NCBI GenBank assembly: GCA_030435675.1
Contig: CM059622.1
Coordinates: 9,672,001-9,736,000, forward strand
Length of the DNA: 64,000 nt
Origin: Steinernema hermaphroditum
Taxonomy: Eukaryota > Nematoda > Chromadorea > Rhabditida > Steinernematidae
Direction of reading: 5' to 3'
Positions 56,208 through 64,000 of this stretch are shown here, piece by piece. Made by a program: the position numbers and the translations under genes. Position 1 is the first letter of the stretch; every line of letters begins with the position of its first letter. Under the pieces are notes generated by a model. That model saw nothing but the letters and a program-made list of their open reading frames with translations, had not been told where the DNA came from and ran no database searches.

Positions 56208-56487
56208 CGGAGTCGGCTGAGGCTCACCAGACGCGCAGGTTTAAATGGCGGATGAGGGGCCGCCCACTCCCGGGCAAACAGAGGCGCTGAGTCGAAACCA
56301 GATGCGTCAATTATCCCCGACCACAAGGGCTGCCCAGAGCCACCTCTTCATCTCAGCGTTGCCTCTCCACAAGTGTTCTAAAAACGCCCTAACACGTCAA
56401 GTTACGAAATCAACCAGAGCCAACATCTCGTAGGTCTCTTTCAAACAACAATAACAAAATCAACAACAACTTCAACAACGATAACAA
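56208..56487. other. Short intergenic region with AAC-rich tract
   Basis: 280 bp separate the calponin-type start and the WDR75 stop. An (AAC/AAT)-rich tract lies at about 56447-56487, at the 3' end of WDR75. Confidence 0.5.
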
Positions 56488-59118
56488 TCATTTGATAAGG
56501 CACGACCTGATGAACAACGGGGCGAGCTGCGTAACTGGAGCCAGCGCGTGGGCCGGGCCGTCGAAGAGCTTGTTCGCCACATAGGCCTCCAGAGCGAAAA
56601 CCTCCTCCGTCTCAGGATTCTTCTTGTGGGTGACCTCCAGCAGCTCAGAGAACGGAGTCTTCTTGGCTGATGGCTTCGTCTTGATTTCCGGGGCATCCGA
56701 TGAATTTTTCAGCAATGTTATTCCCTGCAAATGATGGTTTACAACTAGAGATTCCAAATAGACTTACCGAACTGCTGTAGCCTACGAAATGGAAGTGCTT
56801 CACATCACCAGTTGACAAGACGACTTCCTGTTGAGATAAAAAGCTCGCCTGGCTCGACTTCTGGCCGTTCCCTGGATCGAAAGAACAATCTAAAGGTGCG
56901 CTATCGCTAGAGAGCAGAGACTTTAAAAGACTTACAGTCCGAAGCCTTTCCAGCAATGCATATCGTAGGGCTGACAAATAGTGTAGATCCAGGGCAAGCG
57001 ACAGTCCACACCGTACAGAGGGCTTCGACGTCATAGGAGCCAACCAGCTGCTCTGAGGCGTAGAGCAAATAGCGGAAAGTAGTTTCGTTCCCTGAAGGAG
57101 CCCATTCAACACTTCGTAGGTTTACAATTGAGTCTTCGATATACTCCATTTTTGGCGCTTCATTTTTCAAGTTCCACAACAGGAGATAAGTGGACTCTAC
57201 CGCTCCGGGCAAACAATGTACACTGGCGAAAATATCGGAACGCAGAGAAGAACTGTGGATGACCTTCGATGACTGCCAGTTGAACTGAACATGAAAAGTA
57301 ACATGCATGACAGATAATAGCTTCAATTGATACCTTATTTACGTGATCCACGCACCAACCTCCGAAACGTTCAGAGTCACCTTTCAGAACGTAAAAATAT
57401 CCGGCATCGTCCAAAGTGATAAACACTTGATCTGTATGGCGCTGACTGTGCAGCGGCTTGAACTCGCAAAAAAAATTTTTAGCGTTGCAATCTTCGTCAC
57501 CACGAATGGACACGAGAGAACGCTCGTCGAAGTCAACTGAGTCTTCCAAGTGTGTTTCGAATACGTCCACTTCGTTTTCTTGTGAGACTACCCGACGCCA
57601 GAATTTCAACAAGCTGTTCTGGTCCCTGCTGTTCTGTTTCTCCACAGTGACGACCATTTGTGTGGTTACACAAGTCAGATATACGTCGCTCCATGTAGAA
57701 TACTCGTTGTACAGCGTGTGATTCCTGTTAGGAACGTTTGCTTGGCACACATCGATCTGAAGATGCTCAGATAACACACAAACCGGGCACATCGCACTCA
57801 CGGTCGCGACGGTTTTCCACTGGGCAGGGTTTAACCACTGAATCACACCAGGTCTTGCGTTGCTCACAACAGTATCTAAGCGAAGGGGATCGCACTTGAT
57901 GCTGAGGAGGTTTTCCTTGGGCCATAGCAGCTGCTCAGCGGAAGACAGAATTGTCATGGTCGAGGACTTCACGAAGAGCAACGCCGTATTTTCCAAAACA
58001 ACGGCCAAAACGCATTCATCGCTGGAAAGACCAAGGTTTGCGACTGGAGACTGCAATCCAGTGAGTTTCGTTGGGGATTGCCAACGACCAGATCCTTCTG
58101 TGGTAGAGCTCCATTTGGAAACAGTACATTCGCCGGTGCCGCAGAAAATGGTGTGCTGCTTGCTGAGAGAATGCACAATCTCGGTTTGGCCGGGGTGGAT
58201 AAAGCTGCTGTTCTTCGCGGTCAAACCCTTCTCGTTCACACGCCGCCTAAACTTTCTATCTCTCGCAAAATAAAAACACGACAACTAACCACATGTACAC
58301 GCGACCGATACTTAGAGTGGCCGAAACAGAGTTCCCAGTTACCGATACACCATCCCATACCACTTGTGAATTGTCCACAACTCGCTCAAACTGCTGCTTC
58401 AACTCATAACGGGAAGCGCTCTTCGATGACCCTGATAAAGGCAGCATTTCAACAAATTTCCCATTACACACAACGACAAAGTCCTTCTGAAATAATCAAT
58501 TAGAGTGCGCGGTTCCATGAGATTAAGCGAACTTACGCCAAACGCAACACTTCGGTGGTTCTTAACGGGCGTGGACAAAGTGATAACGTCCTTAAGCACG
58601 ACTTCGCTGTCTTCCACGGAAAGATCGGAATAGCAGCGGAAAACGCGTTCGGCTTGGTCGCCCTCCTTCACACCCAGTATGTAAACGCAGTCCCCATCTT
58701 CTTCGGTCCTCTCCAGTGAGTACACGAAGGCGACACTTGAGAACTCTAGCTGCTTGCAGAATAAGAGCTTGTCAGTGGCGCTCTCCCAAACACAGCATTC
58801 ACCAACAACAGTCAGCGTGATTAGCTAAACAGTCGTAGTGTGAGACCCCGCAATCTCCAGATAAACCACCAACTTTGCCATCACGGTAGAAAGTCCCAGC
58901 TACGCGGCTGTCGTGACGAAAAACATTTTCCCTGACACCACTCTTAGGATTGAAGACGAGGACGAAATTGTTCGAGGAAACGAAGGCACGCCTAAACGGT
59001 CAGAGTGAAGCTACTGGGTAAAACGTTCCGCTCACTTGCTTCTCTCATCGAACACGATCGGGATCCTGTCGATCTGGAGACCCAAGGAGCACTCTTCGAC
59101 AAAGGCGTCCTCGCTCAT
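56488..59118 (-). CDS. WDR75: WDR75/UTP17-type ribosome biogenesis protein
   Basis: WDR75 (yeast Nan1/Utp17) is a t-UTP/UTP-A member of the small-subunit processome that links rDNA transcription and pre-rRNA processing in the nucleolus. Exons 59036-59118, 58874-58991, 58537-58824, 58290-58486, 57334-58246, 56936-57284, 56768-56889 and 56488-56724 give 768 residues; human WDR75 has 830. Degenerate WD units run through most of the protein (NNFVLVFNPKSG, LTVVGECCVWES, LSIGRVYMWR, GTGECTVSKWSS, LYYLLWNLK-type strands). The C-terminus (KKTPFSELL ... FDGPAHALAPVTQLAPLFIRSCL) matches the WDR75 end PAHVLPP. The ATG directly follows gcttttcag. Confidence rests mainly on the tail and layout, since WD repeats alone are not specific. 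Confidence 0.8.
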
Positions 59119-59657
59119 CTGAAAAGCAGGTCTGCTAAGGAGTAGGAATAAACGCACACGCCGAATTAGTCTGGAGAATCCACGAAGAAGAAGGTGAACA
59201 GATCCCCGCGATTTCAAGATTTCTGTGTTTCGCTCGACTGTGTGCGTGCGGTCGTCCTCAGGCAAATCGTGACGGGAGTCACGAAGTACCGTGGTGTCGG
59301 ATTCTCATCGTCCCAGAAGGGAAACAGAGTTCCCAAGAAGAAGGGATGGTGCCGGATTGCACGTCGATAGCACTGCTTCATCATCGAATCGCTAGCTGAG
59401 GAATCCTCGGGCCGTCGAGTGATGGATTGGAAAGTGTCTTTCTGGGACCCTTATGCTTGTTTTGGGATATCTCATTCTTCTTTTATCTTGTGTTCATTCT
59501 TTTTTATTTTGTGTTATTGGTGTGTGAGGATACGCTTTTAAAATAGCAAAATACGAAGACGAGTTTCATTTATTTGTGGAATTTACTTTGGCACTCTTAA
59601 GTGATTCTCTGCGAAATACAACGTTTGTACACAAGTCAAATGTGACTGTAGCCGGGA
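59119..59657. other. Intergenic region
   Basis: About 540 bp between the WDR75 start and the CPTP-type stop on the same strand. T-rich around 59460-59530. No gene is seen. Confidence 0.5.
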
Positions 59658-60350
59658 TCAGGGCAAATTCAGGAGGTCCTTCTCAATGTAGCGACGCTGA
59701 ATACGGTCGTATACCTTTTGAGCCACGTCGTCGAACTCCGCGGCGTGCTTGTCGATGGCCTCCTGCGAAACGCCGTCCTCGTGATGGGAAAAGATCTCCT
59801 TGATGAGGTATTCGCGCGTCGGGAGGGTCCTGGAGGCTACGGAGACCGATTGCCGGATCAGCCACCCGTGGTGGTGTGCGAGCGTCTTCTCGTAGCAGGA
59901 GCGGCACACCTGGGAAACGGAGTCGTCGGGTGCCATCTCATGCATCTTCCGCACGAAGAGGATGACGAACTCGAGGGCGCGATGGAGACGCAAGAGCGTC
60001 CGCGAGCCGAGCTCCTTCGGAGGCATTCCAGGTGCCTCAACCTCGTGTGAGATCATCGAGGCGACCGTCCTGTAAGCGTCCACGTCTTTCTCGATCAGGT
60101 TCGCCAGGATGCCCTCTTTGTCGGCAACGTCTTTCTCCACGAACTTGAAGATGATGCCGAGCACGCCGAACAACCTAGATCGGGGTGATTAAGAGGAGGA
60201 GGAGGGGATTTCTTACTTGTTGAGCTCTCGGTAGGCGCGGATGTAGGAGTCCAGTTCGACGTCGTCTTCGGAGCCACGGAGCGACGCCGCGAAGAGTTCC
60301 ACGACGCTCTCGATGTTGAAGGCTGTCTCCGCGCCTCCGAGCTGGGCCAT
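59658..60350 (-). CDS. CPTP: Ceramide-1-phosphate transfer protein (GLTP fold)
   Basis: GLTP-fold proteins carry single sphingolipids between membranes; CPTP-type members prefer ceramide-1-phosphate. Exons 60217-60350 and 59658-60174 give 216 residues; human CPTP has 214. FGVLGIIFKFVEKDVADKEGIL is helix 2, with the Asp/Lys region that binds the head group. RTLLRLHRALEFV matches RTLLRLHRALRWL of human CPTP, with both phosphate-binding arginines. HHHGWLIRQSVSVASRTLPTRE holds the conserved His and the LPTRE block. The gene is head-to-head with CHAF1B: the two ATGs are 193 bp apart and probably share a promoter. Confidence 0.93.
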
Positions 60351-60542
60351 GGGAACCGAGAGAGGCGAGTGTACCGTTGAGAGGGCGACTCCAGGTGACT
60401 TCGGTGCTATCAATCGAGGTCCTGCCACGACGAGCGATTTGGCGCGGCGGTGAGTACTTCGAGATTTCTCCGTTTTCGCGCATTTCCTCCCGATTCGGCG
60501 GCGTCGCTGACTTCGTCCATCGTTCATCTTTTGTGTTTCAGG
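60351..60542. promoter_or_regulatory. Shared divergent promoter, CPTP / CHAF1B
   Basis: Only 192 bp separate the two start codons on opposite strands, so both promoters must lie here or within the first exons. The + side ends in gtgtttcag at 60540-60541, a probable spliced-leader acceptor immediately before the CHAF1B ATG. Confidence 0.55.
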
Positions 60543-62277
60543 ATGAATCCGCCCGTCGGCATGTTCCACTACATGCCGCCCATCTACTGGCACGATCGCC
60601 AGTCGCTCCTCTCCGTGGACATCAGCCGTGCACCCCTGCGGGAGTCGCCCGTCCCGGTCTACAAGATCGTCACCTCGTCCGTCCAGAACGAGGTCCGCGT
60701 GTGGAGCTTCTCTTTCGAGGGCGATGCCGAGGAGCACCGTAATGGGAAGGCACCGCTGGTTGTCAACTTCCTGTCAAACCTCCTTGGGCACATGACTACC
60801 GTCAACGTCGTGCGTTTCTCCCCATCAGGTTGGTAGCCATCGTATGTAGCCACGTTCACGTATTTCTTCTTTAGGTCAATTGATCGCTTCTGGGGACGTG
60901 GATGGTGCCGTCATTGTTTGGAAAATCGGAAATCCCAACCCCGAGAGCCCATCCTCCAAGTTACACATCGATCCTGACATGCCGCCCAACAAAGAGTTCT
61001 GGATTCGCAGTCGGCCCCCATTCCGGCACGACAGCGACGTCACGGACATCGCGTGGAACGTCGACAGCACTCTCCTCTGCATCGCTTCGAACGACGACTC
61101 CTTGAACTTGTACCACGTTGTTTCAGGTAGGTGCAGATGCCTCCCTTTGAGTATACAGTTCCGCTCAGGCAAGCGTATATGGCGCATTTCTAATTTCCGC
61201 CATTTTCCGAACGGAATTGCGTGGGATCCCTTAGAGAAATACGTTGTGACCATGTCAACCGACAGAAAAATGGATATTATCAACGCCAAAAACGGGGCCA
61301 AACTGAAGAGTTTTTCGCAGTTGTCCTTGGCATCCAACCAGTTCAATGGCAAAGAGTTGCCCGCGGAAGCGTACAGAATGTTCCATGACGACACTTTGGG
61401 ATCGTTCTCGCGGCGAGCTGATTTCTCTCCTGGAGGAGAAGTGTTGATTGCACCTTGCGGGCATCTGGAATCTGGTGCCACGTGTGTTTATGGTGTATAT
61501 CTGTTCAGGCGTCATGAACTCAACAGGTACGTGTTTGTAGCTGCTCCTCGTTAACTCTTGCGTTTCAGTGATAAGCCTTACGCAATGATCCCCACCCACA
61601 AAGCGCCGTTCATGGTCAGAACGTGCCCACAAAAGTTTGTACTACTCGAGAAAAAGGAAAACTTCCTCGGGTGGGGAAGATCTGCTCTTCACAGCATTAC
61701 TGTATTTTCCTCTTTCAGGTTGGATTATCGTGTTGTTTGGGCCGCAGTTACCAAGGACAGTTTGTACATTTTTGACAGTCAGCATAGCCATCCAATTGGA
61801 TTTGTGGAGAATCTTCACTATAACAACCTTACTGACTTGAGCTGGTCACACGATGGCCACGTTTTGCTCATCTCCTCGCTAGAAGGCTTCAACAGTTTCC
61901 TCCAGCTGAATTTGGAGAGCATCGGCGTTGTTGACTCTTCTGAACATCCGCGACCGCGGTCGCCGAAGCCAGCGCTCATCCAGGCGAAGAAACCGAAGAG
62001 AAAAACGCAGTCACATGTGGAAGCGACCCCGACGTCGGCTGTGCCGGAATCGTCAATGACGCCCTTGAAGGAAGGAAACAGCCCGAAGACGCCAACTGTC
62101 ACTCCCAAGTCCACGAAACCGAAATCTGCAGGCGGTTCTCTTCTGAAATTCCTAAAGAAGAGCGATTCCGGGGAGGGCGGCGATCAAGCTCCGGCGTCGC
62201 TATCGACTCCTACCAGTGCACCCCGTCCGAAGAAGGCCAAGAAACGGGTACAGGTCGTAACTCTTGCGGATGATTGA
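60543..62277 (+). CDS. CHAF1B: CAF-1 p60 subunit, histone H3-H4 chaperone
   Basis: The p60 subunit of chromatin assembly factor 1 is a WD40 propeller that helps deposit H3-H4 on replicated DNA. Exons 60543-60828, 60875-61126, 61169-61526, 61569-61670 and 61719-62277 give 518 residues; human CHAF1B has 559. WD blocks include NVVRFSPSGQLIASGDVDGAVIVWK, DVTDIAWNVDSTLLCIASND, GIAWDPLEKYVVTMSTDR, FSPGGEVLIAPCG, RVVWAAVTKDSLYIFDSQ and LTDLSWSHDGHVLLISSLEGF. The C-terminal 150 residues are Pro/Ser/Thr/Lys-rich with KPKRK and PRPKKAKKRV basic stretches, as in p60. HIRA shares the propeller pattern but is far longer, so p60 is the better fit. Confidence 0.93.
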
Positions 62278-62563
62278 CACTCCGTGCAATTTTTGGGTTC
62301 TTATTCTTTGAAGCCTTGGGTGAATACAGTGTGTCTATGTTGCCAAATAAATACAAGATGCGAAGGTGGGCTCTTGGCGCGAAACGCCTGTGGGCATTTG
62401 CATCCGTTGTCGTACCCTTGCGGTTCGTTCCGAATTGTCTTGATCAATGATTCCGCGTTTGTGCAGCCGTGTGCAGCTTCTTCCTCGCTTCGTTCCTCTT
62501 CGGAAAATTTGATTCATTAGATGTTCTGTTGTAGGTAGCCCCGCGCACGAAATAGTTGTTTTT
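62278..62563. other. Intercistronic region CHAF1B-TMEM242
   Basis: 286 bp with an AATAAA near 62346 and an acceptor-like ctgttgtag ending at 62534, about 30 bp before the TMEM242 ATG. This is compatible with an operon junction, though the gap is longer than the usual 100 bp. Confidence 0.45.
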
Positions 62564-63069
62564 ATGGGGAATGAAGTGAAGGCTGCAGAAAGCACTGTAG
62601 CTAAGATAGAACAATGCTGCTCGTCGTTTTCTATAACACCCGGTTTTATTAAACTTTGTATGTATTCGTTCAACTTTCTATGCTTACCTTCTCTGTTTTA
62701 GTGTGCGGAGCTACTGCTGCCTCATTCTTCGGTGTGGGAATTCGATCAGCGTGGAAGCAAACGCGTGGATTCGAAAGCGAACACCTCACACGCGTCAAAG
62801 TCATCAGCGGCGTCGGATTCGCTTCTCGTGCATTGGCAACGGCCACACTGCTCACCGTTTCCGGATTCGGACTGTTCATAGTTGGCGTCTCGGCTCTGCT
62901 GAACGTTAACACACCGCGCCAGTTTGGTGATAGAATGAAATCAGCGTTTGGCGATTCGCTACGTATTTCGAAGAGGAATCCGGACAACCAGTCGATCAAC
63001 TCGCTGACCGAACTTCTCGAGCAAGCTGCTGCCCCATCTAAGCCATCTAGTTCACTGTCTGCCGAATAG
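62564..63069 (+). CDS. TMEM242: TMEM242-like mitochondrial membrane protein
   Basis: TMEM242 is a two-helix inner-membrane protein that helps assemble ATP synthase and complex I. Exons 62564-62657 and 62702-63069 encode 153 residues; human TMEM242 has 141. Helix 1 straddles the intron (FIKLLCGATAASFFGVGIRSAW). Helix 2 (TATLLTVSGFGLFIVGVSALLN) follows FASRALATA, matching human LALRALGWG. The block NTPRQFGDRMKSAF parallels HSMNDFRSKMQSIF. The stop is 21 bp before the PIGL start codon. Family match rests on spacing and short motifs, so confidence is moderate to good. Confidence 0.8.
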
Positions 63070-63090
63070 GGACTCATTGTAATCTCTATA

Positions 63091-63855
63091 ATGTTGTTGA
63101 TTCTCTTTGTACTTTTTCTGTTGTTTACTCTGTTCATTCTTTTCTCCTTTCGTTGGTACCGGAAGCCTCTACCCGTTCCGTGGAATAGCCGTTGTCTTCT
63201 CGTTGTTGCCCATCCCGATGACGAAACTATGTTCTTCACTCCAACTATTCGTGGTCTCTTGGAAGCCGACTGCTCTATTTACGTCTTGTGCGTGTCAAGC
63301 GGTGACGTAGCTGGACTTGGCGTAACCCGCCGACAAGAGATGCGTAAAGCTGTAAGCGCTCTTGGTGTGCCGAGTGGGAACTTAACGATCCTCGACTACG
63401 ACGAATTCCCGGATGGCTTTGTTCGCTGGGACAACGAGAAACTCGCTCATCATTTGCTGGACTATATAGAGAAGCTGGCTTGCGACTTTGTTATTAGTTT
63501 CGACGAACGTGGTGTTAGTGGGCATCCTAACCACTCTAGTTGTTTCTCTGCCTTGCAATTTTTGTATTCTAATGGTCTAGTGCCTACGGATGTTCAAATC
63601 TTCGTCTTGGAGTCCGTTCCTTTCTGGCGGAAGTATACTCTCAGCTTTGATGTAATTCCCAGTTACTGTCATTCTACTTTCATGTACGTGTCTAACTTCC
63701 GTTCATTGCTCACTGTATATGCCGCTATGAGGCACCATCGATCACAACTTGTGTGGTTCCGATACCTCTACATCTTGTTCAGCCGTTATGTTCTTGTTAA
63801 TACTCTTAAGAGGATTCCTTTACACAAATACTATATCTCTAAGAAGAATACTTAA
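63091..63855 (+). CDS. PIGL: PIG-L, GlcNAc-PI de-N-acetylase
   Basis: PIG-L performs the second step of GPI-anchor synthesis at the ER, removing acetyl from GlcNAc-phosphatidylinositol. The single exon gives 254 residues; human PIGL has 252. An N-terminal hydrophobic anchor is followed by VVAHPDDETMFF, with the zinc-binding AHPDDE motif at about residues 35-40. The third zinc ligand block is FDERGVSGHPNH. The C-terminus HRSQLVWFRYLYILFSRYVLVNTL closely matches human [24 protein letters not shown]. The absence of introns is unusual for this window. It starts 21 bp after the TMEM242 stop. Confidence 0.95.
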   Translation: MLLILFVLFLLFTLFILFSFRWYRKPLPVPWNSRCLLVVAHPDDETMFFTPTIRGLLEADCSIYVLCVSSGDVAGLGVTRRQEMRKAVSALGVPSGNLTILDYDEFPDGFVRWDNEKLAHHLLDYIEKLACDFVISFDERGVSGHPNHSSCFSALQFLYSNGLVPTDVQIFVLESVPFWRKYTLSFDVIPSYCHSTFMYVSNFRSLLTVYAAMRHHRSQLVWFRYLYILFSRYVLVNTLKRIPLHKYYISKKNT

Positions 63856-63884
63856 TTAAGATCTTTGGAAGGAATAAATTATGG

Positions 63885-64000
63885 TTAGGATTTAATGTTG
63901 GCTTCCAGATATCTGCTGAGCATGGACCCGAAGACGACGTTCTCACAGTGCACGGAAAGTTGGATTTCGTCGCTGCCTTTCGGGTTAAGTACGATCAGAA
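63885..64000 (-). CDS. 3' end of an unidentified minus-strand gene (partial)
   Basis: On the minus strand a frame enters from the right edge and runs 37 codons to a stop at 63885-63887, with mostly C/G-ended codons like nearby genes. The peptide includes NPKGSDEIQLSVHCENVVFG and SMLSRYLEANIKS. I do not recognise the family. It would converge on PIGL, 29 bp between stops. Alternatively, the + strand has an acceptor-like ggcttccag at 63908 and an ATG at 63922, so the start of another + gene cannot be excluded. An AATAAA on the + strand near 63873 serves PIGL in either case. Confidence 0.4.
   Translation of the reverse strand, partial: LIVLNPKGSDEIQLSVHCENVVFGSMLSRYLEANIKS

Overview
The window is animal nuclear DNA and almost certainly from a nematode. 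Nearly all genes are split by very short introns, many of them 34-50 nt, that end in TTTCAG or TTNCAG. Genes are packed on both strands, and several ATGs sit a few bases behind an acceptor-like tttcag, as expected where messages receive a spliced leader. Gene spacing suggests operons. The protein set (MEL-26/SPOP-type BTB protein, NETO, Dispatched, TINAG, GPR158-type receptor, rpl-20, rps-26, dnj-12, mtx-1) fits. The species cannot be named from sequence alone.

I resolved 20 protein genes, exon by exon; all but the SDR gene keep frame across every junction. Left part: MATH-BTB protein (1232-2627 +), SEC63 (3471-6169 -), a YEATS/ENL-AF9 protein (8121-9846 -), a TMTC O-mannosyltransferase-type protein (12372-15674 -), heparan sulfate N-deacetylase/N-sulfotransferase (16810-19531 -) and a NETO-like CUB/LDLa membrane protein (19801-21829 -). 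Next comes a likely operon, rpl-20, gtf-2H4 and an RBM7-like gene (23229-26683 +), then a damaged DHRS4-type SDR (26864-27766 -).

A 4.6-kb repeat cluster (27.8-32.4 kb) separates this from a Dispatched homologue (32381-35753 -) and a protease-dead TINAG-like gene (38935-41314 +). Then come mtx-1 (42710-43883 +), a second repeat cluster (44.2-46.5 kb), dnj-12, tmem-107, rps-26 and a GPR158/179-type receptor (to 52537). The right end holds a calponin/transgelin gene, WDR75, a CPTP-type lipid transfer protein, CAF-1 p60 (CHAF1B), TMEM242 and PIGL, the last three tightly spaced on the + strand. The 3' end of an unidentified minus-strand gene probably enters at the right edge.

Mobile DNA is the main accessory content. 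It includes a family of TIR elements with CACGGNGTGTCA ends (three or more copies, one carrying a nested TA-flanked MITE), a related element, a decayed mariner-type element with a transposase remnant, a 469-bp foldback element, smaller inverted-repeat elements and a 60-bp stray copy of a Dispatched exon. I found no CRISPR, no prokaryotic defence system and no clearly new multi-gene system. The most interesting signals are the nested repeats, the degenerate SDR, the exon fragment, and the GPR158-type gene, which is easily mistaken for two genes.
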